Shown here: positions 25,371-33,109 of the stretch, in pieces
How positions within the stretch are numbered: the first letter of the stretch is position 1
Layout: each line of letters starts with the position of its first letter
Origin: an uncultured Verrucomicrobia subdivision 3 bacterium
Lineage (GTDB): Bacteria; Verrucomicrobiota; Verrucomicrobiia; Limisphaerales; UBA11358
Assembly: GCA_903872345.1 (NCBI GenBank)
Contig: CAIQKM010000109.1
Location: 1 to 64,000 of the forward strand
Reading direction: 5' to 3'
DNA length: 64,000 nt
Notes under the pieces: model-generated
Databases searched by the model: none
What the model was told of the DNA's origin: nothing
Seen by the model: only the letters and a program-made list of their open reading frames with translations
Made by a program: the position numbers and the translations under genes

Positions 25371-27578
25371 ATGAATCAATTTAAAATCCTGGCCATCCTG
25401 GCTGTTTTCTCCGCACTGGCTTTGCCTCGGTGTCACTCGGCTGATACCGCCCTGGCACCTTACCTGAATCTCAGCCAGCCCGTTGATGCGCGCGTCGCCG
25501 ATTTGATTTCGCGCCTGACGCTGGCGGAAAAAGCCACGCTGCTGAATCATCGCGGGCCGACGGTGGAACGTTTCAACATCCGGGCCGACCAGTGGAATCA
25601 GTGTTTGAACGGCGTGCAATGGGACCGGCCAACCACTCTGTTTCCCACCTGCATCGCCATGGCCGCGACCTGGGACACCAATCTGGTCCATGCGACCGCC
25701 ACCGTGCTTTCCGACGAAGCGCGGGCGATTTACAACGGCTGGCATCTGGACACCAACGCGCCGGGCCAGCACAAGGGGCTGATCTATCGCGCGCCGGTGA
25801 TTAACATCGAACGCAATCCGTATTGGGGTCGCAACCATGAATCGTGGGGCGAGGATCCGTTTCTCACGGGCCGCATGGCAGTCAGTTACGTTGAAGGGTT
25901 GCAAGGCGATGACGCGCATTACCTGAAACTGGCCGCCACGCTGAAACATTTTGCCGTGAACAATGTGGAGACCGACCGGCAGAAACTGAACGCCGTCGTG
26001 TCCGAGCGGATGCTGCACGAATATTGGCTGCCGCATTGGCGCGACGCGATTGTGGAGGGCCGGGCGCAGTCGGTCATGGCCAGTTATAATGCCATCAACG
26101 GCACGCCGGACAATATCAACCGCTGGCTGCTGACCGACACCTTGAAAAACGATTGGGGCTTCCAAGGTTTTGTCGTCTCCGATTTGGGCGGTGTGCGCAC
26201 CATGGTGGAGGGACACGAACAGAAAAAGATGTCCTATGAGGACGCGGTGGCGCAATCGCTCATGGCGGGCTGCGACTTCTCGGACAAGGAATTTCAGGAC
26301 AACATTCCGGCGGCGGTGACTGACGGCAAGCTGTCCGAGGCCCGCCTGAACGATGCCCTCACACGCGTGCTGCGGGTGCGTTTCCGGCTCGGCGAATTTG
26401 ATCCCTTTGACTCCGTGCCCTACAGCCATATTTCCCCGGCGGTAATCAACAGTCCGGAGCACCGGGCACTGGCGCTGAAGGTGGCGGATGAATCCATCGT
26501 CCTCCTGCAAAACCGGGGAAATCTGCTGCCGCTCGATAAGGGAAAAATCAAACGGCTGGCCGTGATCGGCCCCTTGGCAGACCGCCTCATGATGAACAAT
26601 TACAACGGCAAAGCGCCGCCATCCGTCACGGCCTTGCAAGGCATCAAGGATCGCGTCGCGCCGGGTACGGAGGTAGTTTACACCATGGGCGGACTGGTTG
26701 GCGGGAATCCGGATGCCCGCTGGAAAAAGGAATCGGCCGAGATCGCCGCCGATCCCGCCGCCGAACTGGCCAAGGCGGTCACCCTGGCACGTTCTGCCGA
26801 CGTGGCCGTGGTTTGCCTCGGCACCACCGCCGCCATTGAACAGGAGGCGCGCGACCGCCATACCCTCGGCCTGACCGGTAATCAGGAAGAACTCGTGAAG
26901 GCCATCATGGCGGCCAATCCCCGAACCATCGTCGTGGAAATGAGCGCCGGTCCGCTGACCGTTCCATGGCTGGCGCAGAATGTTCCCGCCATCTTGCAAG
27001 CCTGGTGGCCCGGTGAGGAAGGCGGCCACGCCATCGCCGACGTGCTCTTTGGCGACGTGAATCCCGCCGGCCGGCTCCCGCACACGGTTTATGCCAGCGA
27101 AGCCCAGGTGCCGCCGCTCACGGAATATGATGTGACGAAAGGTTTTACCTACATGTATTTGAACGGTACGCCCCTGTATCCCTTTGGCCATGGCCTGAGC
27201 TACTCGAAGTTCAACTATGACCATTTGAAAGTGTCATCGGAATCCATCAAGAACCGGGACACTGTAACCGTGAGCGTGGATGTCTCCAATACCGGTAATA
27301 GGGCAGGGGACGAAGTGGTGCAACTCTATGTGCATCAGGTCAATGCCAGCATTAAGTGCCCTGCTGAGGAATTGCGCGGGTTCCAACGTATTGGCTTAAA
27401 GCCCGGCGAAAGCGGTACGGTTAGTTTTTTGCTTCCGGCTGATAAGCTCGCTTACTGGGATGAGCGCACACATGGCTTTGTGGTTGAGCCCGGGGCCTTT
27501 GATATTCTGGTGGGCGCATCATCCTCCGATATCCGCCTCAAGGGCTTAATCAATGTAAACAAAGCGACTGTGGAATAA
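25371..27578 (+). CDS. Secreted glycoside hydrolase family 3
   Basis: The ATG at 25371 gives a lipoprotein- or Sec-like leader (MNQFKILAILAVFSALALPRCHSA), so I reject the longer in-frame start at 25218. The 735-residue protein shows the GH3 order. The TIM-barrel domain carries LAPVINIERNPYWGRNHESWGEDP-like text at residues 143-165, KHFAVNNVETDR near 200 and the nucleophile Asp in FVVSDLGGVRTM near 270. The alpha/beta-sandwich domain has VLLQNRGNLLPLD near 390 and AWWPGEEGGHAIADVLFGDVNPAGRLP near 545. The C-terminal FnIII-like domain has NTGNRAGDEVVQLYVH and ELRGFQRIGLKPGE. GH3 enzymes release terminal beta-glucose, beta-xylose or similar; the exact sugar is open. It follows the rhamnogalacturonan lyase by 79 bp on the same strand and may be co-transcribed with it. 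Confidence 0.92.
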   Translation: MNQFKILAILAVFSALALPRCHSADTALAPYLNLSQPVDARVADLISRLTLAEKATLLNHRGPTVERFNIRADQWNQCLNGVQWDRPTTLFPTCIAMAATWDTNLVHATATVLSDEARAIYNGWHLDTNAPGQHKGLIYRAPVINIERNPYWGRNHESWGEDPFLTGRMAVSYVEGLQGDDAHYLKLAATLKHFAVNNVETDRQKLNAVVSERMLHEYWLPHWRDAIVEGRAQSVMASYNAINGTPDNINRWLLTDTLKNDWGFQGFVVSDLGGVRTMVEGHEQKKMSYEDAVAQSLMAGCDFSDKEFQDNIPAAVTDGKLSEARLNDALTRVLRVRFRLGEFDPFDSVPYSHISPAVINSPEHRALALKVADESIVLLQNRGNLLPLDKGKIKRLAVIGPLADRLMMNNYNGKAPPSVTALQGIKDRVAPGTEVVYTMGGLVGGNPDARWKKESAEIAADPAAELAKAVTLARSADVAVVCLGTTAAIEQEARDRHTLGLTGNQEELVKAIMAANPRTIVVEMSAGPLTVPWLAQNVPAILQAWWPGEEGGHAIADVLFGDVNPAGRLPHTVYASEAQVPPLTEYDVTKGFTYMYLNGTPLYPFGHGLSYSKFNYDHLKVSSESIKNRDTVTVSVDVSNTGNRAGDEVVQLYVHQVNASIKCPAEELRGFQRIGLKPGESGTVSFLLPADKLAYWDERTHGFVVEPGAFDILVGASSSDIRLKGLINVNKATVE

Positions 27579-27707
27579 TCGCAAACGACTTGGAACAAGA
27601 AACCACAAACTGAACCAGTCAGCAAAATCATCCAATCGTTGAAATATACCAAACTGGCAAAAGGAACGCAGGACTAATATAGTTACACAATGTTTGTTAT
27701 ATTTAAT

Positions 27708-29156
27708 TCATTTCAATCCCTGAATGGATTGATAAGCCTTCAAATATTCCTCCACGGTCTTGTCCCACGAAAAATCCGCCTTCATCGCATTTTTTTGACA
27801 CTGTTTGAACAGCTCGGTTTGATTGTACAAAACCAGCGATTTGCGGATCGCCCGGGCCAGTGAACGTGCGGAATAGTCAAAAAACTTGATGCCGGTGGCC
27901 TGCGCCGCATTTTGCGTCCAATCGACGACACTGTCATCCAGACCGCCGGTGGCGCGCACCACGGGAATGGTGCCGTAGCGCAGGCTGTACATCTGGTTCA
28001 AGCCGCATGGCTCAAACCGGGACGGCATCAGGAAAAAATCACAGCCGGCCTCGATCCGGTGCGCCAGGGTTTCATCGTAGCCGATGGTCACGGAAACCTT
28101 GTCGGGAAACCGCCGGGCCAGATCGCGATAGCCGCGTTCGTATTCGGGCGAACCGCTGCCGAGTATCACGAACTGCATATTCGTATTCAGCATCTCCGCC
28201 AAGGCGCCCAACTGGATGTCCACGCCTTTTTGCTCGGCCAGGCGGGAAATGGTGCCAAACAAAGGAATGGCTTCACTTACCGGCAGACCCAGTTGCTTTT
28301 GCAATTCCAGCTTGTTGACCTGTTTTCCCGCCAGCCGCCCAACCGTGTAAGCCTTGGGCAAATGCTTGTTTTTGTTGGTGTTCCACTCGCTGTAATCCAC
28401 GCCGTTCAGAATGCCGATCAGGCGGTCCTGCCGCTGACGCAACAACCCATCCAGACCGCAGCCGAGCTCCTCGGTGCAGATTTCCCGGGCATAGCGCGGG
28501 CTGACGGTGGTGATGAGATCGGCATAGGCAATGCCGCCTTTAAGGCAGTTTAGCATGCCAAAATATTCCACCGCGCCGGGCTGGAAATATTCCAAGGGCA
28601 AATCCGTCAATTCAAAGGCTTCGCCCGGAAAAATCCCCTGATAGGCGAGGTTGTGAATTGTGAGGCAGGCGGGCGGGGGATTGCCCCACCCTGCCCCTTT
28701 TTCATGGGCCATCAGCACCGGCACCAGCGCGACCTGCCAGTCGTGGACATGCACCACGTCCGGCCGCCACGGCAGATACCGCGCGAGATTCACCACGCAT
28801 TTGGAAAAGAAAATGTAGCGCTCCGCGTTGTCGGCGTAGCTGAGGTTGTTCTCCAAGTAGATGCCCGCGCGATCGAAATAACCGGGCTGATCCACGAAAT
28901 AAATCGTCGCCTCGCGGCGACGTTTCAATTCCCACAATCCCGCCTTGATCCGGCGCCAGCCCAGCGGCAGGTCGAACTCCCAGTCCACTTTTTTCAGTGC
29001 GGGATATTTCGCCTGGATGCCGCGATACAGCGGCGTGACGATGATAACTTCGTGACCGGCCTTGACCAGCGCCCGGCCCAAGGCACCAACCATGTCCGCC
29101 AGCCCCCCCGTTTTGGAAAACGGATAAACTTCGCTGCTGGCGAGCAGGATTTTCAT
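27708..29156 (-). CDS. glgA: Glycogen (starch) synthase, GT5
   Basis: The 482-residue protein has the GT5 N-terminal ADP-glucose-binding signature KTGGLADMVGALGRAL at about residue 15. It also has VHVHDWQVALVPVL near 125, TIHNLAYQGIFP near 155, ILNGVDYSEWN near 250 and the GT-B C-terminal nucleotide-binding region MPSRFEPCGLNQMYSLRYG near 385 followed by VVRATGGLDDSV. It transfers glucose from ADP-glucose to alpha-1,4-glucan in the cytoplasm. Length is normal. It is the last gene of a minus-strand run (unknown exported protein, pdxJ, serS, glgA), starting 3 bp after the serS stop codon. Convergent with the GH3 gene; the 129 bp between them is AT-rich and holds no gene. Confidence 0.97.
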   Translation of the reverse strand: MKILLASSEVYPFSKTGGLADMVGALGRALVKAGHEVIIVTPLYRGIQAKYPALKKVDWEFDLPLGWRRIKAGLWELKRRREATIYFVDQPGYFDRAGIYLENNLSYADNAERYIFFSKCVVNLARYLPWRPDVVHVHDWQVALVPVLMAHEKGAGWGNPPPACLTIHNLAYQGIFPGEAFELTDLPLEYFQPGAVEYFGMLNCLKGGIAYADLITTVSPRYAREICTEELGCGLDGLLRQRQDRLIGILNGVDYSEWNTNKNKHLPKAYTVGRLAGKQVNKLELQKQLGLPVSEAIPLFGTISRLAEQKGVDIQLGALAEMLNTNMQFVILGSGSPEYERGYRDLARRFPDKVSVTIGYDETLAHRIEAGCDFFLMPSRFEPCGLNQMYSLRYGTIPVVRATGGLDDSVVDWTQNAAQATGIKFFDYSARSLARAIRKSLVLYNQTELFKQCQKNAMKADFSWDKTVEEYLKAYQSIQGLK

Positions 29157-29159
29157 GGT

Positions 29160-30461
29160 CTACGCGGTGATGCGGTCGGTTTTCAAATAAGGTTGCAATG
29201 CCTCGGGAATCTTGACGCTCCCGTCCGGCTGCTGGTGGGTTTCAATCAGCGCCACGAACAGCCGCGCCAGCGCGGTGCCGCTGCCGTTGAGAATGTGCGG
29301 GAATTTGTTGTCGCCGGCCTCGGTCTTGTAGCGGAGATTCATGCGGCGCGACTGGAAATCCTCGCAGTTCGAGCAGCTCGAAACTTCGAGATAGCTCCCC
29401 TGCCCCGGCGCCCAGACTTCAATGTCATACGTCTTGGCGCTGCCAAAACCCATATCCCCGGTGCAGAGCAAAATCACGCGATAATGCAGGCCGAGCAATT
29501 GCAAAACCTTCTCCGCGTTACCCACCATTTTTTCCAGTTCATCGTAGCCGTTTTCCGGCTTCACGAGCTTGATGAGTTCCACCTTGTCGAACTGGTGAAC
29601 GCGAATCATCCCGCGCGTGCCCACGCCCGCCGCGCCGGCTTCGCCGCGGAAGCACGGCGTGTAAGCGCAGTAATACACCGGCAACTGTTTTTCCGGCAGA
29701 ATTTCCTCGCGGTGAATGTTCGCCACGGGCGTTTCCGCCGTGGGAATCAAATACAGCTTGCCCAGATTCTTGGCATCGTCGCCTTCGGCCACGCCATAAT
29801 ACTGGTCCTTGAACTTGGGAAACTGGCCGACGCCCACCAGACAATGTTCACCAACCATGTGCGGCGGCGACACTTCCGTGTAATTATGCTGGGTGGTATG
29901 GAGGTCGAGCAGAAACTGGATCAACGCCCGTTCCAGCCGGGCACCCCAATTCGTGTAAAGCAGGAAACCACTGCCGGAAAGTTTGGCCGCCCGGGCAAAA
30001 TCCACCAGCTTCAGGGACTCGCAGAGTTCAACGTGCGACTTCGGTTTGAAGGCAAAATCAGGCTTGGCGCCATGCACCCGAACCTCGGGATTGTCCTCGG
30101 CCGTTTTGCCAAACACCACCGATTCGTGCGGGAGATTCGGCAACTGCAACATCAATACATCGCGGGCGGCTTCGCTCTCCGCCGCCTGCTTGTCGAGCGT
30201 GGCAATCTTCTCGCCCAAGTCTTTGGTCTCGGCCTTTTTGGCTTCCGCCTCGGCGATTTTTTTCTGCCCCATCAACGCGCCGATTTCCTTGCTCACCCGG
30301 TTGCGGAGGGATTTGAGCGTCTCCACTTCGGCCAGCAGCTTGCGGCGCTGCTCGTCAAATTTGAGCAATTCGTCAATTTTGGTTTCATCGCCGGCCCCGC
30401 GGCTGGCCAGACGGGCGCGAACGAAATCGGTTTTCTCGCGGATTAATTTGATGTCGAGCAC
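29160..30461 (-). CDS. serS: Seryl-tRNA synthetase
   Basis: The 433-residue protein starts with GTG at 30461 (MLDIKLIREKTDFVRARL), the standard SerRS opening. The N-terminal antiparallel coiled coil that binds the long variable arm of tRNA-Ser covers about residues 25-105. Class II motif 2 is GTRGMIRVHQFDKVELI near 275 and motif 3 is NGSGTALARLFVALIE near 390, preceded by LEVSSCSNCEDFQSRRM. It charges tRNA-Ser (and the tRNA-Sec precursor). It lies between pdxJ (100 bp upstream) and glgA (3 bp downstream), an unusual but apparently real operon arrangement. Confidence 0.98.
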   Translation of the reverse strand: MLDIKLIREKTDFVRARLASRGAGDETKIDELLKFDEQRRKLLAEVETLKSLRNRVSKEIGALMGQKKIAEAEAKKAETKDLGEKIATLDKQAAESEAARDVLMLQLPNLPHESVVFGKTAEDNPEVRVHGAKPDFAFKPKSHVELCESLKLVDFARAAKLSGSGFLLYTNWGARLERALIQFLLDLHTTQHNYTEVSPPHMVGEHCLVGVGQFPKFKDQYYGVAEGDDAKNLGKLYLIPTAETPVANIHREEILPEKQLPVYYCAYTPCFRGEAGAAGVGTRGMIRVHQFDKVELIKLVKPENGYDELEKMVGNAEKVLQLLGLHYRVILLCTGDMGFGSAKTYDIEVWAPGQGSYLEVSSCSNCEDFQSRRMNLRYKTEAGDNKFPHILNGSGTALARLFVALIETHQQPDGSVKIPEALQPYLKTDRITA

Positions 30462-30561
30462 GGGATAATTGTAAAAAAATTGCGGCCGCCGGGCAAGATG
30501 GAAGCCGCAGAAATCAGGTATTTCGACGGTACTGGGCCGGCTGGCCGGAAAAACCTCCGGC

Positions 30562-31314
30562 TCATTGCGGATAGCCGGCCATTAAGTTCAACATCTCCTT
30601 CACCGCTGCGCCCAGACCGTCGGTGATGGCCCGGCTCACAATACTGTGCCCGATGTTCAATTCCACCAGGTGCGGCACGGCAAACAAAGCGGGCAGGTTC
30701 TCGTAATTCAAGCCATGCCCGGCGTTCACTTGCAAGCCGAGCGAATGCGCCAATTTGGCTGCCTCCACCAGCCGCTGGAGTTCTATTCCCGGCGTCGGCG
30801 CCGCCAGTTCCGCAGCGGTGAACTTCTCGGCAAACTGGCCCGTGTGCAATTCAATGAACTGGGCGCCGGTGCGGGCGCTGGCCTCGATCTGACCGGCATC
30901 CGGGCCAATGAACAGGCTAACCTCGATGCCGGCAGCGTGCATTTTTTTGCACGTTTCCGTCAGGGCAGCTTCCGCCGCAACCACATCCAGGCCGCCTTCG
31001 GTCGTCACTTCCAACCGATGTTCCGGGACTATGCAAATGATATCCGGCTTCAGTTTCAAGGCGATGCCGACCATCTCCGGCGTGTTCGCCATTTCCAGAT
31101 TCAACCGGGTCTGGATAACCTCCCGCAAACGCCAGACGTCGCGATCCTGAATATGCCGGCGATCTTCCCGCAAATGCGCGGTAATGCCCTGCGCCCCGGC
31201 GGCCTCGCAAATCAAAGCGGCTGCCACGGGATCCGGCTCACCATGGCCCATGCCGCGATACCGCGCTTCACGTACGGTGGCGACGTGATCAATGTTAACA
31301 CCCAGTTTGAGCAT
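30562..31314 (-). CDS. pdxJ: Pyridoxine 5'-phosphate synthase
   Basis: The 250-residue TIM-barrel enzyme shows LGVNIDHVATVREARY at the start, HLREDRRHIQDRDV near residue 48, ELHTGQFAEKF near 155 and VNAGHGLNYENLPAL near 195, all diagnostic of PdxJ. It condenses 1-deoxyxylulose 5-phosphate with aminoacetone phosphate in the DXP-dependent vitamin B6 pathway. The start ATG at 31314 lies 5 bp after the stop of the upstream exported protein, so the two are co-transcribed. No holo-ACP synthase gene follows, unlike in proteobacteria. Confidence 0.98.
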   Translation of the reverse strand: MLKLGVNIDHVATVREARYRGMGHGEPDPVAAALICEAAGAQGITAHLREDRRHIQDRDVWRLREVIQTRLNLEMANTPEMVGIALKLKPDIICIVPEHRLEVTTEGGLDVVAAEAALTETCKKMHAAGIEVSLFIGPDAGQIEASARTGAQFIELHTGQFAEKFTAAELAAPTPGIELQRLVEAAKLAHSLGLQVNAGHGLNYENLPALFAVPHLVELNIGHSIVSRAITDGLGAAVKEMLNLMAGYPQ

Positions 31315-31319
31315 GATAA

Positions 31320-32894
31320 TTAGTGGGAAGGTGCGGGCAGGACGGGCATATTTCCCGGAACTGGCTGAACATGGGGACGGCGTTTAACCATCGGCATGCT
31401 TAAATCACATCCCGGAAAATTGGTCACCTCCAGCCAGTTCGCCAGCGCATACAATTCAACCGCTGTCAGGCCGGCAGGCGCGGCGCGGACCCCGGACAAC
31501 TCGCCCGGTCCGCTCAAGACCACTTCCGTGGTCGTGGGCCCCAAGGCGGGACCGATCCGGTTGATCCATTTGGCTGCCGCCGAAGTGGAATCCAACTGTT
31601 TATGCCGCGTCATCATCAGCCCCAGTTGACTGATTTGCAACATTTGCGGCAACCGCTGGCTGGTCAATTCCCAATGATAAAACACCAGATTGGTTTTCCC
31701 CAATTCAGCCTGCAATGGTGGCGGGAACGGCTTGGACCGCGTCGGTTTGGTGAAGAGTCCGGCCAATAAAAACTGCCCGGCCGGATCCTTCAGGGTGGTT
31801 ACGAAGGGGGAAATAAACGGGGGCGCTCCCACCACCGATATTTCATCGTTCGTCTGCAAGAGCAACAGTGGGGTGATAAAAGCCCGCCGCGCATCGCCAT
31901 CTTTGACGACCGGATTCAGCCGGGCAAACGCCTGCCCCAGCGCCTGACCGGCGTCCGGTACGGGTACTGCCAAAAAACTTAAAAACGGCACCTGCGGAAT
32001 GGCCCAGGCAAAGAACTGGTTCGGGGTCGGGGTCAGATCATAAGCCGGATCCCATGATTGTTGCCGCAACCAAGGCAGAAACCCCCGCACGGCCGTGAAC
32101 GTGTCAAAGGATCCCTGAATGGTATTGAAGGGTAACTTCCAAGCCTCCATGGCAATTGGCGCCGGCCCTGCAAAAATTGCCCGGCCATTCAGTTGCAAAT
32201 TGCCCTGGTGCCCCGTCACCTCCACGTGCGTGGCTGGCAAATCGGACAAGTTCAACGCCGGCCAGAGTTTGGCCAGCTTTTGCCAGTCCGCGTCCACGGT
32301 GAGCCACGTGCTGGTTTTGCCATCCTGCAGAATCTGCTTGTCCAAAGGCGAGGTTTTTTCCCACGCGGAAAAAATCACCCAATCCTTGAAATGCTCGAAC
32401 CGCACCGTCGTGGGCGGCACGTGCTTTTTCAATTCCCAACCGCCGGCGATGGGTTGGGACGGTATTGAGGTCCAGGATGACAGCACGGTCGCCAGATTCT
32501 TTTCCCATACCTGGTCTTTACCCGCCGGCAACCGCACCGCCAAGGCAAATTCCGGCACTTTGCGACCGGAATCGCGTACCGCCAGTCGCCATTCGGAGGT
32601 GACCAAGTCATTGAGCAGCGGCCGGAGCAAATCCGTGCCGTCCACCGCGCCCGGTGCCAGATTATCCTTCAGCCAGGTGCGGGGAAAACGCGCCAGCTTG
32701 TCCAAGGTTTGACCGCGCAACACTTGGGCTTCCGCGCAGTTGAAAATGTTGGTGAACGCGACCGACTCCGGGTCCGCCCCGATTTTCTGTGCCCCGGCAA
32801 AATGAATATGTACCAGCAGGTCACCCGTCAGGCCAGCCGCTTGGGCGGACCAAACCGACAACACGACTGTCAAAGTAATCAACAATTGCTTCAT
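31320..32894 (-). CDS. Exported protein of unknown function upstream of pdxJ
   Basis: The ATG at 32894 gives a clear signal peptide (MKQLLITLTVVLSVWSAQAA-G); an earlier in-frame start is rejected for this reason. The remaining ~500 residues form no family I recognise. Text such as LLVHIHFAGAQKIGADPESVAF, given as residues 20-42, LAVRLPAGKDQVWEKNLATVLSSW near 115 and LNGRAIFAGPAPIAMEAWKLP near 235 suggests a beta-rich periplasmic protein made of repeated domains. Conserved cysteines are few. The tail is basic and proline-rich (MVKRRPHVQPVPGNMPVLPAPS). Being first in the pdxJ-serS-glgA operon and divergent from comEC, it sets the promoter for that operon. The 215-bp divergent gap 32895-33109 contains no other feature that I could recognise. 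Confidence 0.7.
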   Translation of the reverse strand: MKQLLITLTVVLSVWSAQAAGLTGDLLVHIHFAGAQKIGADPESVAFTNIFNCAEAQVLRGQTLDKLARFPRTWLKDNLAPGAVDGTDLLRPLLNDLVTSEWRLAVRDSGRKVPEFALAVRLPAGKDQVWEKNLATVLSSWTSIPSQPIAGGWELKKHVPPTTVRFEHFKDWVIFSAWEKTSPLDKQILQDGKTSTWLTVDADWQKLAKLWPALNLSDLPATHVEVTGHQGNLQLNGRAIFAGPAPIAMEAWKLPFNTIQGSFDTFTAVRGFLPWLRQQSWDPAYDLTPTPNQFFAWAIPQVPFLSFLAVPVPDAGQALGQAFARLNPVVKDGDARRAFITPLLLLQTNDEISVVGAPPFISPFVTTLKDPAGQFLLAGLFTKPTRSKPFPPPLQAELGKTNLVFYHWELTSQRLPQMLQISQLGLMMTRHKQLDSTSAAAKWINRIGPALGPTTTEVVLSGPGELSGVRAAPAGLTAVELYALANWLEVTNFPGCDLSMPMVKRRPHVQPVPGNMPVLPAPSH

Positions 32895-33109
32895 TGCGGC
32901 GCATTCTGTGCCAAAAAACGGACCGATTTGCAAACCGAATCCGCTGATTCCGATCGGAGATTGCCCAGTTTCTGCTGCTGCGATGCCGGCCCAAAAGATT
33001 GCTTACTCCATTATAGCTTAACTGTTTTTGACATTTTCACTTTTGCTTTTTGGCCTCGCTGCTGGCATTTTTTGGCAAATGGATCTAAAAGCCTCCAACT
33101 GCGGCTGAT

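Noticed and set aside
25347-27224. A 625-codon open frame opposite the GH3 gene
   Set aside because: It is a mirror of a strongly supported gene in GC-rich DNA; the translation is His/Gly/Gln-rich and has no recognisable domain.
28653-30446. A 597-codon open frame opposite glgA and serS
   Set aside because: It covers parts of two confident genes on the other strand, and its composition is typical of a complementary shadow.
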